Assembly (NCBI RefSeq): GCF_004015795.1
Contig: NZ_ML137218.1
Span: 359,548 to 423,547 of the forward strand
Source: Falsirhodobacter deserti
GTDB lineage: Bacteria; Pseudomonadota; Alphaproteobacteria; Rhodobacterales; Rhodobacteraceae
Length of the DNA stretch: 64,000 nt
Reading direction: 5' to 3'
Part shown: one piece after another, positions 17,172-26,781 of the stretch
How positions within the stretch are numbered: the stretch's first letter is position 1
Layout of the letters: every line of letters starts with the position of its first letter
Program-made: the position numbers and the translations under genes
Notes under the pieces: model-generated
Databases searched by the model: none
The model's input: the letters and a program-made list of their open reading frames with translations, nothing else
Told to the model about the DNA's origin: nothing

Positions 17172-17954
17172 ATGACTCGGGATGCCTGCGATCTGGATTG
17201 GGAAACGGCTGCGGCAATGCTTGCCTGGCAGTTCGATCTGGGCGTGACCGAAGGGATCGGGGACGCCCCCCTGAACCGGTACGAGCTGGAGGCGGCGGTT
17301 CCCAAACCGGCGCCGGTGCCCGACACTGCGGCGGCCAGCACCCCCGCAGCCGAAAGTGATCCGGTGGCCGAAGCCCGGGCCATGGCGCAGGCCGCCCCCG
17401 ATCTTGACGCATTGGCCGAGGCCGTGGCCGCTTTCCCGCATTGCGAATTGCGGCGCGGCGCGCGCAACACGGTGTTCAGCGACGGGCGGGCAAATGCCCG
17501 CGTCATGATCATCGGCGAGGCGCCGGGCCGCGAGGAAGACCAGGCGGGTCGCCCCTTCGTCGGCCGCGCCGGGCAACTTCTGGACCGGATGCTGGCGGCA
17601 ATCGGTTTGGCGCGCGATACGCCCGATCCGCAGCGGGCTGTTTACATCACCAACGTGATCCCGTGGCGCCCGCCGCAGAACCGCGATCCCCGCCCCGACG
17701 AGGTGGCGATGATGCTGCCCTTCCTTGAACGGCACGTGGAACTGGCCGCCCCCGACCTGGTGGTGGTGGTGGGCAACATCGCGGCAAAGGCGGTGCTGGG
17801 GCAGACAGGCATCACGCGGCTGCGCGGCACATGGGGGCAGGGACTGGGGCTTCCGGTCATGCCGATGTGCCACCCGGCCTATCTTTTGCGAAACCCGATC
17901 GCCAAGCGCGAGGCTTGGGCCGATCTTCTGGAAATACAGGCGAGGTTGAGATGA
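17172..17954 (+). CDS. Uracil-DNA glycosylase, family 4-like, lacking the usual Fe-S cysteines
   Basis: 260 residues; removes uracil from DNA. An N-terminal extension of about 90 residues (Ala/Pro-rich linker at 40-75) precedes the catalytic domain, with IIGEAPGREEDQAGRPFVGRAGQLL as the active-site loop (a short portion quoted: GEAPGREED), ITNVIPWRPPQNRDP, and the late MCHPAYLLRNP motif. Classical family 4 enzymes bind a 4Fe-4S cluster with four cysteines. Here the positions corresponding to VKC and the later cysteine read IPW and MML, and only one cysteine (FPHCELR) remains upstream. It overlaps moaB by ATGA. Confidence 0.88.
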   Translation: MTRDACDLDWETAAAMLAWQFDLGVTEGIGDAPLNRYELEAAVPKPAPVPDTAAASTPAAESDPVAEARAMAQAAPDLDALAEAVAAFPHCELRRGARNTVFSDGRANARVMIIGEAPGREEDQAGRPFVGRAGQLLDRMLAAIGLARDTPDPQRAVYITNVIPWRPPQNRDPRPDEVAMMLPFLERHVELAAPDLVVVVGNIAAKAVLGQTGITRLRGTWGQGLGLPVMPMCHPAYLLRNPIAKREAWADLLEIQARLR

Positions 17955-18463
17955 GCGATTTCAAGCCGGTGCGGATCGCGGTGCTGAGCGTGTCCGACAC
18001 CCGCACGCTGGAAACGGACAAATCCGGCAACGTGCTGGCCGAACGGATCGAGGGGGCGGGCCATGTCGTTGCCGCGCGCGCGATGGTGCGCGACGACCGC
18101 GCCGCCATCGTGGATCATCTGCGCCGCTGGTCCGCCGATCCCCAGATCGACGTGATCCTTTCCACCGGCGGGACCGGCCTGACGGGCCGCGATGTCACGG
18201 TGGAAGCACATCGCGAGGTTTACGAAAAAGAGATCGAGGCTTTCGCATCCGTTTTCGCGATGGTGTCGATGCGGACGGTCGGCACCTCGGCCATTCAAAG
18301 CCGCGCAACGGGCGGTGTGGCCAACGGCACCTATATCTTCGCGCTGCCCGGCAGCTCGGGTGCGTGCAAGGACGCATGGGACGAGATCCTGCGCCACCAG
18401 CTTGATTCCACGAACGGGCCCTGCAACCTGGTGGAAATCATGCCCCGCCTGACAGAGCGTTAG
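17951..18463 (+). CDS. moaB: Molybdenum cofactor biosynthesis protein B
   Basis: 170 residues; the start overlaps the UDG stop as ATGA. It belongs to the MoaB/Mog family that adenylates molybdopterin. The conserved TGGTG loop is in DVILSTGGTGLTGRDVTVEA and the family-typical GTYIFALPGSSGACKDAWD is near residue 130. Its TAG stop overlaps the TAA stop of the convergent gene through the shared tetranucleotide TTAG. Confidence 0.94.
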   Translation: MSDFKPVRIAVLSVSDTRTLETDKSGNVLAERIEGAGHVVAARAMVRDDRAAIVDHLRRWSADPQIDVILSTGGTGLTGRDVTVEAHREVYEKEIEAFASVFAMVSMRTVGTSAIQSRATGGVANGTYIFALPGSSGACKDAWDEILRHQLDSTNGPCNLVEIMPRLTER

Positions 18464-19266
18464 GCCGCAGGGCAGCCCAGCACCTCTGCCGCGCGACCCG
18501 CCCCCAGAACGGTCAGCCGCATCGCGGACCGGTCCAGCGCGAACGGCCTGCCGTCAGAGGCAACAAGCTCGCTGGTGGCGATAAGCGTGTCGCCCTGGCG
18601 GCTGACTTCGGCGGGAGAGGACCAGATGTCGTCATCCCCTGCCTCGATCACCACGACCTCGTCCTTGCCCTGCGGGGGAAGGATCATGCGGGCCGTCACG
18701 CGCAGGCCGTCCTTGATCGGTGCAATCGAACAGGACACGCTGTGGGCGGTGCCCCGGCGCGGCTGATCGGCCAGCGCCGCCTCGATCATCGCATCATGGG
18801 CGCCGCGGCCTGTAAGATCGGCCGCAACCTCGATCGTGGCAGGCACGCATACGTCGCGGCATACGCCCAGATCCACCTCGGCGTGAAGGGAAACAGGACG
18901 GGAAGGATCGGCGGGAACAAGCTCTATCGGCAGGACCAGTTCGCGGTGATAGCCGATGCTTTCCAAGCCGTTGGTGTGGAACACCTCGGGGCGGGGCCAG
19001 TGCAGCCGCACGCCGGCAAGATTCGATGATCCCGACCAGTTGAACTCGGGTGGAATGCCCGCATCGCCCGGGCTGCGCCAATAGGTTTTCCACCCTTCAT
19101 GCAGGCGCAGGCGCAGCGCGACCATGCGCGTTCCGTCAGGCGTCTGCCAGCCGGGCAGAATCCGCGCCGCAACAAGATCCGAAGGCAGGTCCTGCGCGGC
19201 CGCAGGCTGCATCATGGCGGGCAGGGCCAGAAGGGCGATCATCATTTTCAACATGCAGGTGAACAT
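18460..19266 (-). CDS. Secreted DsbD N-terminal-domain-like protein
   Basis: 268 residues. A signal peptide (MMIALLALPAMMQPAAAQ) is followed by a DsbD-alpha-type immunoglobulin-like fold: LRLHEGWKTYWRSPGDAGIPPEF, ESIGYHRELVLPIEL, and VDLGVCRDVCVPA carrying a CxxxC cysteine pair near residue 135. Unlike full DsbD it has no membrane domain or thioredoxin domain. It probably takes part in periplasmic thiol-disulfide exchange; the partner is not in this window. No strong ribosome site marks the start, and an ATG four codons in is possible. Confidence 0.85.
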   Translation of the reverse strand: MFTCMLKMMIALLALPAMMQPAAAQDLPSDLVAARILPGWQTPDGTRMVALRLRLHEGWKTYWRSPGDAGIPPEFNWSGSSNLAGVRLHWPRPEVFHTNGLESIGYHRELVLPIELVPADPSRPVSLHAEVDLGVCRDVCVPATIEVAADLTGRGAHDAMIEAALADQPRRGTAHSVSCSIAPIKDGLRVTARMILPPQGKDEVVVIEAGDDDIWSSPAEVSRQGDTLIATSELVASDGRPFALDRSAMRLTVLGAGRAAEVLGCPAA

Positions 19267-19358
19267 AAGCAGCCCGCGCGGATTGGGAAATCACATTCCG
19301 GTCACGCACGGGTTGAGCGGGCCGCCTGCCGCGCCATATCTGGATAATGGAGCAAGAG

Positions 19359-19916
19359 ATGAACCTGTCAGGCGCCGTCCTGATCGCGATGCCCGGGATG
19401 GGGGATGAACGGTTCGACCACTCGGTCGTGCTGATCTGCGCCCACTCCGATGATGGAAGCATGGGGCTGATCGTCAACAAGCCCATGGACGATCTGCACT
19501 TCTCCGCCCTGCTGGAGCAGTTGGAGATCCCCGAACGGCCCGAAGGGCGCGACATCCGCGTCCACCTGGGCGGTCCGGTGGAACGGGGCCGGGGCTTTGT
19601 GCTTCACAGCACGGATTATGATTCGCAGGGCGCCACGATGCTGATCGAAGGCGGGCTGTGCATGACGGCCACGCTGGATATCCTTCAGGCTTTCGCGCGG
19701 GGCGAAGGCCCCAGCCGCGCGATTCTTGCCCTTGGCTATTCCGGCTGGGGTCCGGGCCAGCTGGAGGACGAGATCGCGCGCAACGAATGGCTGATGCTGC
19801 CACAGGCACAGGCAGACCTGATCTTCGCCGAGGATGCCGGCGCCAAGTGGTCGAGCCACCTGCGCGCCATCGGCGTCGATCCCGTTTCGCTTTCGGCCAC
19901 GGCCGGGCGCGCCTAG
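19359..19916 (+). CDS. YqgE/AlgH family protein
   Basis: 185 residues. GGAG sits six bases before the ATG at 19359, and the family normally starts with this [16 protein letters not shown], so I prefer it to the ATG four codons earlier. Hallmarks: [58 protein letters not shown]. The function is unknown despite wide conservation. Its TAG stop is shared with the convergent ade gene through the palindrome CTAG. Confidence 0.94.
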   Translation: MNLSGAVLIAMPGMGDERFDHSVVLICAHSDDGSMGLIVNKPMDDLHFSALLEQLEIPERPEGRDIRVHLGGPVERGRGFVLHSTDYDSQGATMLIEGGLCMTATLDILQAFARGEGPSRAILALGYSGWGPGQLEDEIARNEWLMLPQAQADLIFAEDAGAKWSSHLRAIGVDPVSLSATAGRA

Positions 19917-21601
19917 ATCAGGGCGAAGCGGTCCACGTCCACAAGGCCCATGTCGGTGATCTTCAGATGCGGGATCACCGGCAGGGCAAGAAAGGCCAGT
20001 TGCAGGAACGGCTCTTCCAGCGTGACGCCAAGGGATTTGGCGGCGCTGCGCAGGGCGATCAGGCGGTCGCGCACATCCTCGAAGGGATCAAGGCTCATCA
20101 GGCCGGCAACGGGCAGCGACAGTTCGGCCAGAACCTCCCCATCCGCCACCACCACAAAGCCGCCCTCGATCTGGCCAAGGCGGGTCACGGCTGCGGCCAT
20201 GTCGGCATAATCGGCCCCGACCACGGCGATGTTGTGATGGTCATGGCAAACGGTAGAGGCGATGGCCCCGCGCTGCAGCCCGAAGCCTTTCACGATGCCG
20301 GTGGCGATGTTGCCGTTCTTTCCGTGCCGTTCCACCACCGCGATGCGGATCAGGTCGCGGCCCGTATCCGGCAACAGGTCGCCATCCTGCGCTTGCAGGG
20401 TTTCGGTCAGATGTTCGGTGATGATCTTGCCCGGCAGGATGCCGATCACGGGCGCATCGCCATTGCGGACATAGCGGAACGCCTCTGCCGTCACCGCGGG
20501 TGCCTTGACCGAGGCGCGGGCCACTGGCGTGACTGTTTCGCGCACGGCAAAGGCCGCATCATCCGCCACGACCCCGCCCGACAGCACCAGCGAGGTGCGG
20601 CAGCTTTCCAGCGTATCGATCACCGCGATATCCGCCCGCAGGCCCGGGGCGATCAGGCCGCGATCCTTCAGGCCGAACGCTTCGGCCGCGGAAAGGCTGG
20701 CGGCGCGGTAAACCGCAAGCGGGGGGCAGCCGCGGGCGATCAGCGTGCGGATCATGTAGTCCAGATGGCCATGCTCTTCGATGTCCAGCGGGTTGCGGTC
20801 ATCGGTGCAGAGGCACAGATAGGGGGAGGTGCGTTCGGTCAGGATCGGGGCCAGCGCCTCCATGTCCTTGGAAACCGATCCTTCACGGATCAGCACGCGC
20901 ATGCCCTTGCGCAGCTTCTCTATCGCCTCTTCCGCCGTTGTCGCCTCATGCTCGGTCCGGATGCCGGCCGCGATATAGGCGTCCAGATCCCGTCCGCGCA
21001 GCAGTGGCGCGTGCCCGTCGATGTGGCGCCCCTGAAACGCCTCCAGCTTCGCCATGCAGCCGGGGTCCTTCATCAGGACGCCGGGGAAGTTCATGAATTC
21101 GGCCAGCCCGATGACCTGCGGATGATCCATCAGCGGCGTCAGATCGCCTGCATCCAGTGCCGCGCCCGCGGTTTCCATATGCGTGGATGGCACGCAGGAG
21201 GAAAGGTTCACGCGAATATCCATGACCGTCCGGGTGGAGGCATCGAGGAAATAGCGGATCCCCTCCAGCCCGCAGACATTCGCGATTTCATGCGGATCGC
21301 AGATGGCGGTGGTCACGCCGCGCGGGGTGACGCAACGGTCAAATTCGAACGGTGTCACAAGCGAGGATTCGATGTGCAGATGCGTGTCGATGAAGCCGGG
21401 CACAAGGATGCGGCCCGTGCAGTCGATCTCGCGCGTGCCTTCGAACCGGCCGAAGGTGCCGACGATGCGGTCACCGCAGATGGCGATGTCCGTTTCCACC
21501 AGATCACCCGTGATCAGGTCGAACATGCGGCCGCCCTTCAGCACGATATCGGCGGGCATCAGTCCGCGACCCTGATCGATTCGGCGGGCAAGGTCGGTCA
21601 T
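19913..21601 (-). CDS. ade: Adenine deaminase
   Basis: 562 residues; deaminates adenine to hypoxanthine for purine salvage. It is a metal-dependent amidohydrolase of the Ade type: [16 protein letters not shown] with the metal HxH near residue 90, [37 protein letters not shown], and [10 protein letters not shown] carrying the conserved aspartate. AGGAG lies six to seven bases before the ATG. It is convergent with yqgE. Confidence 0.95.
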   Translation of the reverse strand: MTDLARRIDQGRGLMPADIVLKGGRMFDLITGDLVETDIAICGDRIVGTFGRFEGTREIDCTGRILVPGFIDTHLHIESSLVTPFEFDRCVTPRGVTTAICDPHEIANVCGLEGIRYFLDASTRTVMDIRVNLSSCVPSTHMETAGAALDAGDLTPLMDHPQVIGLAEFMNFPGVLMKDPGCMAKLEAFQGRHIDGHAPLLRGRDLDAYIAAGIRTEHEATTAEEAIEKLRKGMRVLIREGSVSKDMEALAPILTERTSPYLCLCTDDRNPLDIEEHGHLDYMIRTLIARGCPPLAVYRAASLSAAEAFGLKDRGLIAPGLRADIAVIDTLESCRTSLVLSGGVVADDAAFAVRETVTPVARASVKAPAVTAEAFRYVRNGDAPVIGILPGKIITEHLTETLQAQDGDLLPDTGRDLIRIAVVERHGKNGNIATGIVKGFGLQRGAIASTVCHDHHNIAVVGADYADMAAAVTRLGQIEGGFVVVADGEVLAELSLPVAGLMSLDPFEDVRDRLIALRSAAKSLGVTLEEPFLQLAFLALPVIPHLKITDMGLVDVDRFALI

Positions 21602-21673
21602 CGTCGTCTCCTTTGGCTTGCATGTCCTTAGAATCAGTGCTGACTTGGGTCGTCAACCCCGGAAGGCCGTCCA

Positions 21674-22609
21674 ATGCACGCCCCCACATCCCGCCCTTTG
21701 CGCGGCATTGCGCTGAAGCTCTGCTCGGTCCTGATCTTCATTGTCATGTCATCGCTGATCAAGGCGGCTTCGGACAGGGTTCCGGCTGGGGAATCGGTGT
21801 TCTTCCGGTCCTTCTTCGCCATTCCCGTGATCCTGACATGGCTGGCGCTGCGGCGGGAATTGCGGACGGGCCTGCAGGTGAACAACATGCTGGGCCATGT
21901 CTGGCGCGGGATCGCCGGCACGATGGCGATGGGGTTGGGGTTCGCTGCGCTGGCATACCTGCCATTGCCCGAGGTGACGGCCCTGAACTATGCCGCGCCG
22001 CTGATGACGGTCATCCTCGCCTCGATGTTCCTGGGCGAGGAAGTGCGGCTTTTCCGGCTGAGCGCGGTTGCGATCGGGCTGGTCGGAGTGATGATCGTCC
22101 TGTGGCCGCGCCTGACGATTCTTGAGGGAGAGGGCGGCGACGCGGCCGCGCTGGGCGCGATGCTGGCGCTGAGCGGGGCGCTGTGCGCGGCCTTGGCGGG
22201 GGTGTTCATCCGCAAGATGGTCGCATTCGAGAAAACCTCGGCCATCGTGTTCTGGTTCAGCGTCACCTCCACCGTACTGTCGCTGGCAACCATCCCCTTC
22301 GGCTGGGTCATGCCCACCCCGACCGAGGCGGTGCTTCTGGTGCTGGCGGGCCTTCTGGGCGGAACGGCGCAGATCTTCATGACCCAGGCCTTCCGCGAGG
22401 CGGACGCCTCTGTCATCGCGCCGTTCGACTATGCCTCGATGCTGTTCGCGCTGGCCATCGGATATGTCTTTTTCGACGAGGTGCCGACCGGAACGATGCT
22501 GGTGGGGGCGGCGATCATCGTTTCGGCCGGCTGCCTGATCATCTGGCGCGAACGTGCGCTGGGGCTGGAACGGACGCGCCAGCGCAAGGCGATGTCGCCG
22601 CAGGGATAG
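21674..22609 (+). CDS. DMT/EamA family transporter
   Basis: 311 residues with ten predicted membrane helices in two EamA repeats (first starts LKLCSVLIFIVMSSLIKAA; the second near LGAMLALSGALCAALAGVF). FRSFFAIPVIL and ALNYAAPLMTVILASMFLGEEV are typical of drug/metabolite exporters related to RhaT/YdcZ groups. The substrate cannot be told. GGAAGG precedes the ATG. It ends two bases from the convergent MYG1 gene. Confidence 0.9.
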   Translation: MHAPTSRPLRGIALKLCSVLIFIVMSSLIKAASDRVPAGESVFFRSFFAIPVILTWLALRRELRTGLQVNNMLGHVWRGIAGTMAMGLGFAALAYLPLPEVTALNYAAPLMTVILASMFLGEEVRLFRLSAVAIGLVGVMIVLWPRLTILEGEGGDAAALGAMLALSGALCAALAGVFIRKMVAFEKTSAIVFWFSVTSTVLSLATIPFGWVMPTPTEAVLLVLAGLLGGTAQIFMTQAFREADASVIAPFDYASMLFALAIGYVFFDEVPTGTMLVGAAIIVSAGCLIIWRERALGLERTRQRKAMSPQG

Positions 22610-22611
22610 GG

Positions 22612-23526
22612 TTACGCCTGCGCTTCGGCCACGGCGAGGCGGGCCATCTCCAGCGCGGCCTCCCGCGTGCGGGCGGCGGCGATGAACCGGCCCTTGTGGC
22701 AGAAGGTGGCGCCTTTCACGCCCGAGGCTTCCTCAAGCGCCTCGTTCGTCAGGCCGGCCCATGCGGCGGGCAGATCGGCGCGCACCTCGAACCCCTCATC
22801 GTGCAGGCGGATGGTGCCAAGGGTCCAGTCGTCGCCGCGCGGGGCCACCACGAACAGCAGGTGATCCGCACCCGCCTTGATGACCGCAGGGCGGAAGGGC
22901 ATTCCCATCGGCAGTTCAAGGATCGCGCTGTCACCTGCGGCGCGGATGGCATCCTGCACCATCACCTCGGCCCGGCGCTTGGCGGCGCTGCGCGCGATGC
23001 GTGCTTCCACGAAGCTGCGGGCGATGGAAAGGGCGGCGTGGAAAGCGCGGTCCTCGGCATCCGGAGCGGTTTCATCGAAGACCGGCTTCAGCGTTTCCAG
23101 CAGCGCGGGCAGGGCCATCGGTGCCAGCGGGCCGGACATGTTCGCCGCGCCGTTGTCCATCAGGTCCACCGGCAGAACGAACCCTGTGTCGAAGGATGCG
23201 TGGATTTCCTCCGCATGCGCTTCGGGGACATTGCAGGCGGCAAGATAGTCGCGCCCGTAATGCTTCCAGACCAGCCCGAAGGAGCTGTAGGGCTGGCCGT
23301 CTTCGCGCAGGGGGGCACCCCGCTGGTGGTGGTCGAAGATCCGCGTTTCGCCATCGTAGGCGCCGCCAACGTCATAGATGATCCGGTCGGCAGCAGGGGT
23401 GATCCAATTCGCCGCGCGGCTGCGCACGACCTGCGCCTGCGGGAACAGGCGGGTCAGGATGACGGTGGAAAACAACTCGTCGGCATGAAAACCGCCCGAA
23501 TGCGTCACAAGATAAGTGGGCGTCAT
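22612..23526 (-). CDS. MYG1-family DHH-like phosphoesterase
   Basis: 304 residues from the ATG of MTPTYLVTHSGGFHADE, with AAGGA eight bases upstream. MYG1 proteins are DHH-superfamily 3'-5' exonucleases acting on RNA in eukaryotes; the bacterial role is unstudied. Metal-binding motifs visible are THSGGFHADE (residues 7-16), IIYDVGG and RIFDHHQRG (~70). It sits downstream of tRNA-Ala and its terminator. Confidence 0.9.
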   Translation of the reverse strand: MTPTYLVTHSGGFHADELFSTVILTRLFPQAQVVRSRAANWITPAADRIIYDVGGAYDGETRIFDHHQRGAPLREDGQPYSSFGLVWKHYGRDYLAACNVPEAHAEEIHASFDTGFVLPVDLMDNGAANMSGPLAPMALPALLETLKPVFDETAPDAEDRAFHAALSIARSFVEARIARSAAKRRAEVMVQDAIRAAGDSAILELPMGMPFRPAVIKAGADHLLFVVAPRGDDWTLGTIRLHDEGFEVRADLPAAWAGLTNEALEEASGVKGATFCHKGRFIAAARTREAALEMARLAVAEAQA

Positions 23527-23542
23527 GCCGGAAATCCTTCGG

Positions 23543-23572
23543 AAAAAAACAAAAGCCGCCCCGAAGGGCGGC
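23543..23572 (-). terminator. Terminator after tRNA-Ala
   Basis: Reading leftward, a 7-bp stem GCCGCCC/GGGCGGC closed by a TTCG tetraloop is followed by a long T-rich tail (TTTTGTTTTTTT). It begins 13 bases after the 3' end of tRNA-Ala. Confidence 0.92.
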
Positions 23573-23584
23573 CTTGGTTTATTT

Positions 23585-23660
<76 letters not shown>

Positions 23661-23763
23661 ACCGGGTGTGCCAGCCGTTTCCGGCGTGCTTGGGCCTTCT
23701 AGGGGAGGTCGCGGCGGGGCGCAAGAGAAAAATTTGCGCCCCGTCCCGAAACCTTACCGAGGA

Positions 23764-24090
23764 TCAGCTTTCGTCCTCGTCGCCGGCAACATCGGCCAGA
23801 TCGTCCAGCGAGACGTTGTCGTCGCTGTCATCTTCCAGCAGATCGTCATCGGTTTCGCTGGTGGAATCGTCTTCCAGCAGATCGTCGCCGTCCAGATCCT
23901 CGACCAGGCTGTCATCGGCCTTGTCCTCGGTCGCGCGCGAAATGACGGCCGAGGCAGCCTTCTTGCGTGCGTTCTCGATGTCGACGATCTCGCCCGTATA
24001 GGGGCTTACGATCGGCGAGCGGTTAAGGTCGTAGAAGCGTTTGCCGGTCGTGGGGCAAAGCCGCTTCGTGCCCCATTCCTCTTTGGGCAT
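23764..24090 (-). CDS. TIGR02300 (FYDLN acid) family protein
   Basis: 108 residues. The N-terminus has the family signature KRLCPTTGKRFYDLNRSP and SPYTGEIVD; the remainder is extremely acidic, with repeats of LLEDD and DDD over residues 60-108. Related proteins in other alphaproteobacteria have a CPxCG pair where this one reads SPYTG, so metal binding is doubtful here. The function is unknown. tRNA-Ala lies about 100 bases downstream. Confidence 0.9.
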   Translation of the reverse strand: MPKEEWGTKRLCPTTGKRFYDLNRSPIVSPYTGEIVDIENARKKAASAVISRATEDKADDSLVEDLDGDDLLEDDSTSETDDDLLEDDSDDNVSLDDLADVAGDEDES

Positions 24091-24237
24091 GTCCGGTTCC
24101 TTCAAAGGGGTGGTGATGCAGTCGCGCCGTCGCTTGCCACAGGCGCGTCCGGCTGTCAAAGGCTTTCGAGGATGCGAAGATGGGGGTTAAGCCGCATGAA
24201 TGCAAGGCTGGCCTTTGCCACGACGATGGAGGATGCG

Positions 24238-24912
24238 ATGCCTGTCCTGCCCGATTTGCCGGGGGTCGATCTGGTGCTGCGCCGTTCGGCACGGGCGCGG
24301 CGCTTCTCGCTGCGCGTGTCACGGATGGACGGGCGGGTGACGCTGTCGCTGCCCGCCCGCGCACGAGAGGCCGAGGCGCTGGACTTCGCCCGCAGCCACA
24401 CCGACTGGTTGCGCAAGGTCATGACGGACCTGCCTGCGGGCCGGATCGTGGCGCATGGCACGCACCTGCCGGTGGAAGGGCGCTTGCTGACGCTGGTGCC
24501 TGCCAAGGCCCGCATCAGGGTGGACGGGGATACGATTGCCGTTCCCGATCCCGCAGGCCCGCGCGTCGCGGCCTTTTTGCGCGTTCTGGCACGCGAACGG
24601 CTGGCGGCTGCCTGCGATCTTCATGCCGCCGCGATCGGGCGCAGCTATACCCGTCTGACCCTGCGCGATACGCGCAGCCGCTGGGGCAGCTGCACCTCGG
24701 ACGGGGCGCTCATGTTCAGCTGGCGGCTTGTCATGGCCCCTCCGGCCATTCTGGATTACGTTGCCGCACATGAGGTTGCGCATCTGGAAGAAATGAATCA
24801 CTCCCCTGCCTTCTGGGCCATCGTGGCGCGGCTTTGCCCCGATTATGCGGTCCGCCGGGCATGGCTGCGGGGGCCGGAGGGGCAGGACCTTCTGGGCTGG
24901 CGCTTCGCATGA
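24238..24912 (+). CDS. YgjP/SprT-like M48-family metallopeptidase
   Basis: 224 residues. GGAGG at 24228-24232 is five bases before this ATG; two earlier in-frame ATGs lack a ribosome site. Zinc-protease motif HEVAHLEEMNH near residue 180, preceded by the YgjP signature SRWGSC (TRSRWGSCTSDGAL). N-terminal RRSARARRFSLRVSR and ARSHTDWL are typical. Substrates are unknown. It overlaps the GntR gene as ATGA, suggesting one transcript. Confidence 0.92.
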   Translation: MPVLPDLPGVDLVLRRSARARRFSLRVSRMDGRVTLSLPARAREAEALDFARSHTDWLRKVMTDLPAGRIVAHGTHLPVEGRLLTLVPAKARIRVDGDTIAVPDPAGPRVAAFLRVLARERLAAACDLHAAAIGRSYTRLTLRDTRSRWGSCTSDGALMFSWRLVMAPPAILDYVAAHEVAHLEEMNHSPAFWAIVARLCPDYAVRRAWLRGPEGQDLLGWRFA

Positions 24913-25568
24913 TCACGCCCCGCATCGATACCACGGTCGCCCATGACCGCGTTTATCGCGCCCTGCGCACGCTGGTCATGCATGGAGAGATCGCCCCCGG
25001 CCAGGCGCTGACCCTGCGCGGTATCGGCCGCGATTTCGGCGTGTCCATGACCCCCGCCCGTGAGGCCGTGCGGCGGCTTGTGGCCGAAGGCGCGCTGACG
25101 CTTTCATCTTCGGGCCGCGTGGCGACGCCCGAACTGACCGCCGACCGGATCGAGGAACTGGCGGCCATCCGCGCCCTGCTGGAGCCGGAGCTGGCCTCGC
25201 GTGCGCTGCCCCGTGCCCATTTCGCGCTGATCGACCGCCTGACCGCGATCAACACCACCAATGCCGAAGCCGTCGCGAAAAGCGATGCCGTCGGCTATAT
25301 CCGCACCAACCTTGAATTCCACCGCACGCTTTACCTGCGCGCACAGGCACCTGCGATGCTGGCACTGCTGGAAACAGTCTGGTTGCAGCTTGGTCCCACC
25401 ATGCGGGCGCTTTACGGGCGGCTGCGGCGGAACGAACCGCCCGCCCATCACCGCCACATCCTTGCCGCGCTGCGTGCCGGGGATGAGCCGGGCCTGCGGC
25501 TGGCCGTGCGCACCGACGTGACGCAAGGCTTGCGCCATCTGGCAGGGTGGGAACGGACATCGCCTTGA
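24909..25568 (+). CDS. GntR-family transcriptional regulator (FCD/FadR-type)
   Basis: 219 residues. A winged-helix domain occupies residues 10-75 (VYRALRTLVMHGEIAPGQ, GRDFGVSMTPAREAVRRLVAEGAL) and an FCD effector domain follows with metal-ligand histidines (NLEFHRTLY, PPAHHRHILAALRAGD). The ligand is unknown. The aldo/keto reductase starts 50 bases downstream on the same strand and is a plausible target. Confidence 0.93.
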   Translation: MITPRIDTTVAHDRVYRALRTLVMHGEIAPGQALTLRGIGRDFGVSMTPAREAVRRLVAEGALTLSSSGRVATPELTADRIEELAAIRALLEPELASRALPRAHFALIDRLTAINTTNAEAVAKSDAVGYIRTNLEFHRTLYLRAQAPAMLALLETVWLQLGPTMRALYGRLRRNEPPAHHRHILAALRAGDEPGLRLAVRTDVTQGLRHLAGWERTSP

Positions 25569-25618
25569 CCGATCCGATTCGCGGCGGTTCACTGCCGCAT
25601 CTTCGGAAAGGACAGGCG

Positions 25619-26581
25619 ATGAAACAAAGGCAGCTTGGCACCGCGCAGGTGGGCGAGATCGGCTTGGGCGCAATGAGCTTTGGCGGCATGTTCGGCGCCA
25701 CGGACGAGGCGACATCGCTTCGCGCGCTGGATGCGGCCCATGATGCGGGGATCACGCTGATCGACACCGCAAACATCTACGGGCTTGGCATCTCGGAAAA
25801 GGTGATCGGCAAGTGGGGCCGCAAGGATATCGTGCTGGCCACCAAATGCGGGATTGTCAGCGGGCCGCCCCGCAGCGTGGATAATTCCGAACCCTATATC
25901 CGCGCCTGCCTTGAGGAGTCGCTTCGCCGGCTGCAGCGCGATCATGTGGATCTTTATTACATCCATCGGCGCGATCCGGGCGTGCCGATCGACGAACTCG
26001 CCGGCACGATGTCGCGCCTGATCGAGGAAGGGCGCATCGGCGGCTGGGGCCTGTCAGAGGTTTCGCCCGCCACCGTACGTCAGGCCCACGCCCTTTGCCC
26101 GCTGACGGCAGTGCAGAACGAATATTCGCTTTGGACCCGCCTGCCGGAACTGGGCCTGCTGCGCACCTGCAACGAGTTGGGGATCGCCTTTGTCGCCTTT
26201 TCGCCGCTGGGGCGCGGGATGTTCGGCAACCGACCGATACGGCGCGAGGATTTCCGGTCGGGGGACGATTTCCGCCACACCAACCCGCGCTTTGTGGAAC
26301 CCAACCTGTCGGCCAATCTTGCAGCGGTGGCGCCGTTCCGCGACTTCTGCCGCCAGCGCGGCTGGAACGTGGCCGCCACGGCGCTGGCTTGGGTGCTGGC
26401 GCAGGGCGATCACATCATCCCGATCCCCGGCACGCGAACGGCCGAACATCTGGGCGAATGGACGGGGGTGGAATTGACGCCGGAGGATCTGGCCGAAATC
26501 GACCGCATTCTGCCTTCCGGCTTCGCATGGGGCGACCGGTATGGCGATCACCAGCTTGCCTTCGTGGAGCGTTACTGCTGA
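25619..26581 (+). CDS. Aldo/keto reductase
   Basis: 320 residues; NADPH-dependent reductase with a TIM-barrel. AAGGA is six bases before the ATG. Catalytic residues fall in TLIDTANIYG (Asp and Tyr), LATKCG (Lys) and LYYIHRRDP (His). LGAMSFGGMFG and IPIPGTRTAEHLGEW are typical of the AKR13/YakC-like group. It probably forms an operon with the GntR regulator. It overlaps the convergent small gene by ten bases. Confidence 0.94.
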   Translation: MKQRQLGTAQVGEIGLGAMSFGGMFGATDEATSLRALDAAHDAGITLIDTANIYGLGISEKVIGKWGRKDIVLATKCGIVSGPPRSVDNSEPYIRACLEESLRRLQRDHVDLYYIHRRDPGVPIDELAGTMSRLIEEGRIGGWGLSEVSPATVRQAHALCPLTAVQNEYSLWTRLPELGLLRTCNELGIAFVAFSPLGRGMFGNRPIRREDFRSGDDFRHTNPRFVEPNLSANLAAVAPFRDFCRQRGWNVAATALAWVLAQGDHIIPIPGTRTAEHLGEWTGVELTPEDLAEIDRILPSGFAWGDRYGDHQLAFVERYC

Positions 26582-26781
26582 CGAAGGCAGTGCTTGGGCT
26601 GTTTGCCCCGTGGCAGGTCCGTTTCCGCTCCGCAGCTTGCGCAGCGGAAAAAGGACCGGCCCTCGGGTGCGCGGCTGCGATCCTCTCGCCAGCGGCAGTC
26701 GCGCGTCAACGTGCGGCTGCGGTGCCACAGCCAGGACAGCACGAAGAACGCGATCAGGCCAAGGATCAGCAGCACCGGCAT
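26572..26781 (-). CDS. Small membrane protein with zinc-ribbon-like tail
   Basis: 69 residues. One N-terminal transmembrane helix (VLLILGLIAFFVLSWLWH) is followed by a basic cytoplasmic tail with FFRCASCGAET and PKHCL, giving a CxxC pair plus a later cysteine that could bind metal with another ligand. The ATG overlaps the stop of the 44-residue gene upstream as TGATG, so translation is probably coupled. No family name recognised. Confidence 0.65.
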   Translation of the reverse strand: MPVLLILGLIAFFVLSWLWHRSRTLTRDCRWREDRSRAPEGRSFFRCASCGAETDLPRGKQPKHCLRQQ

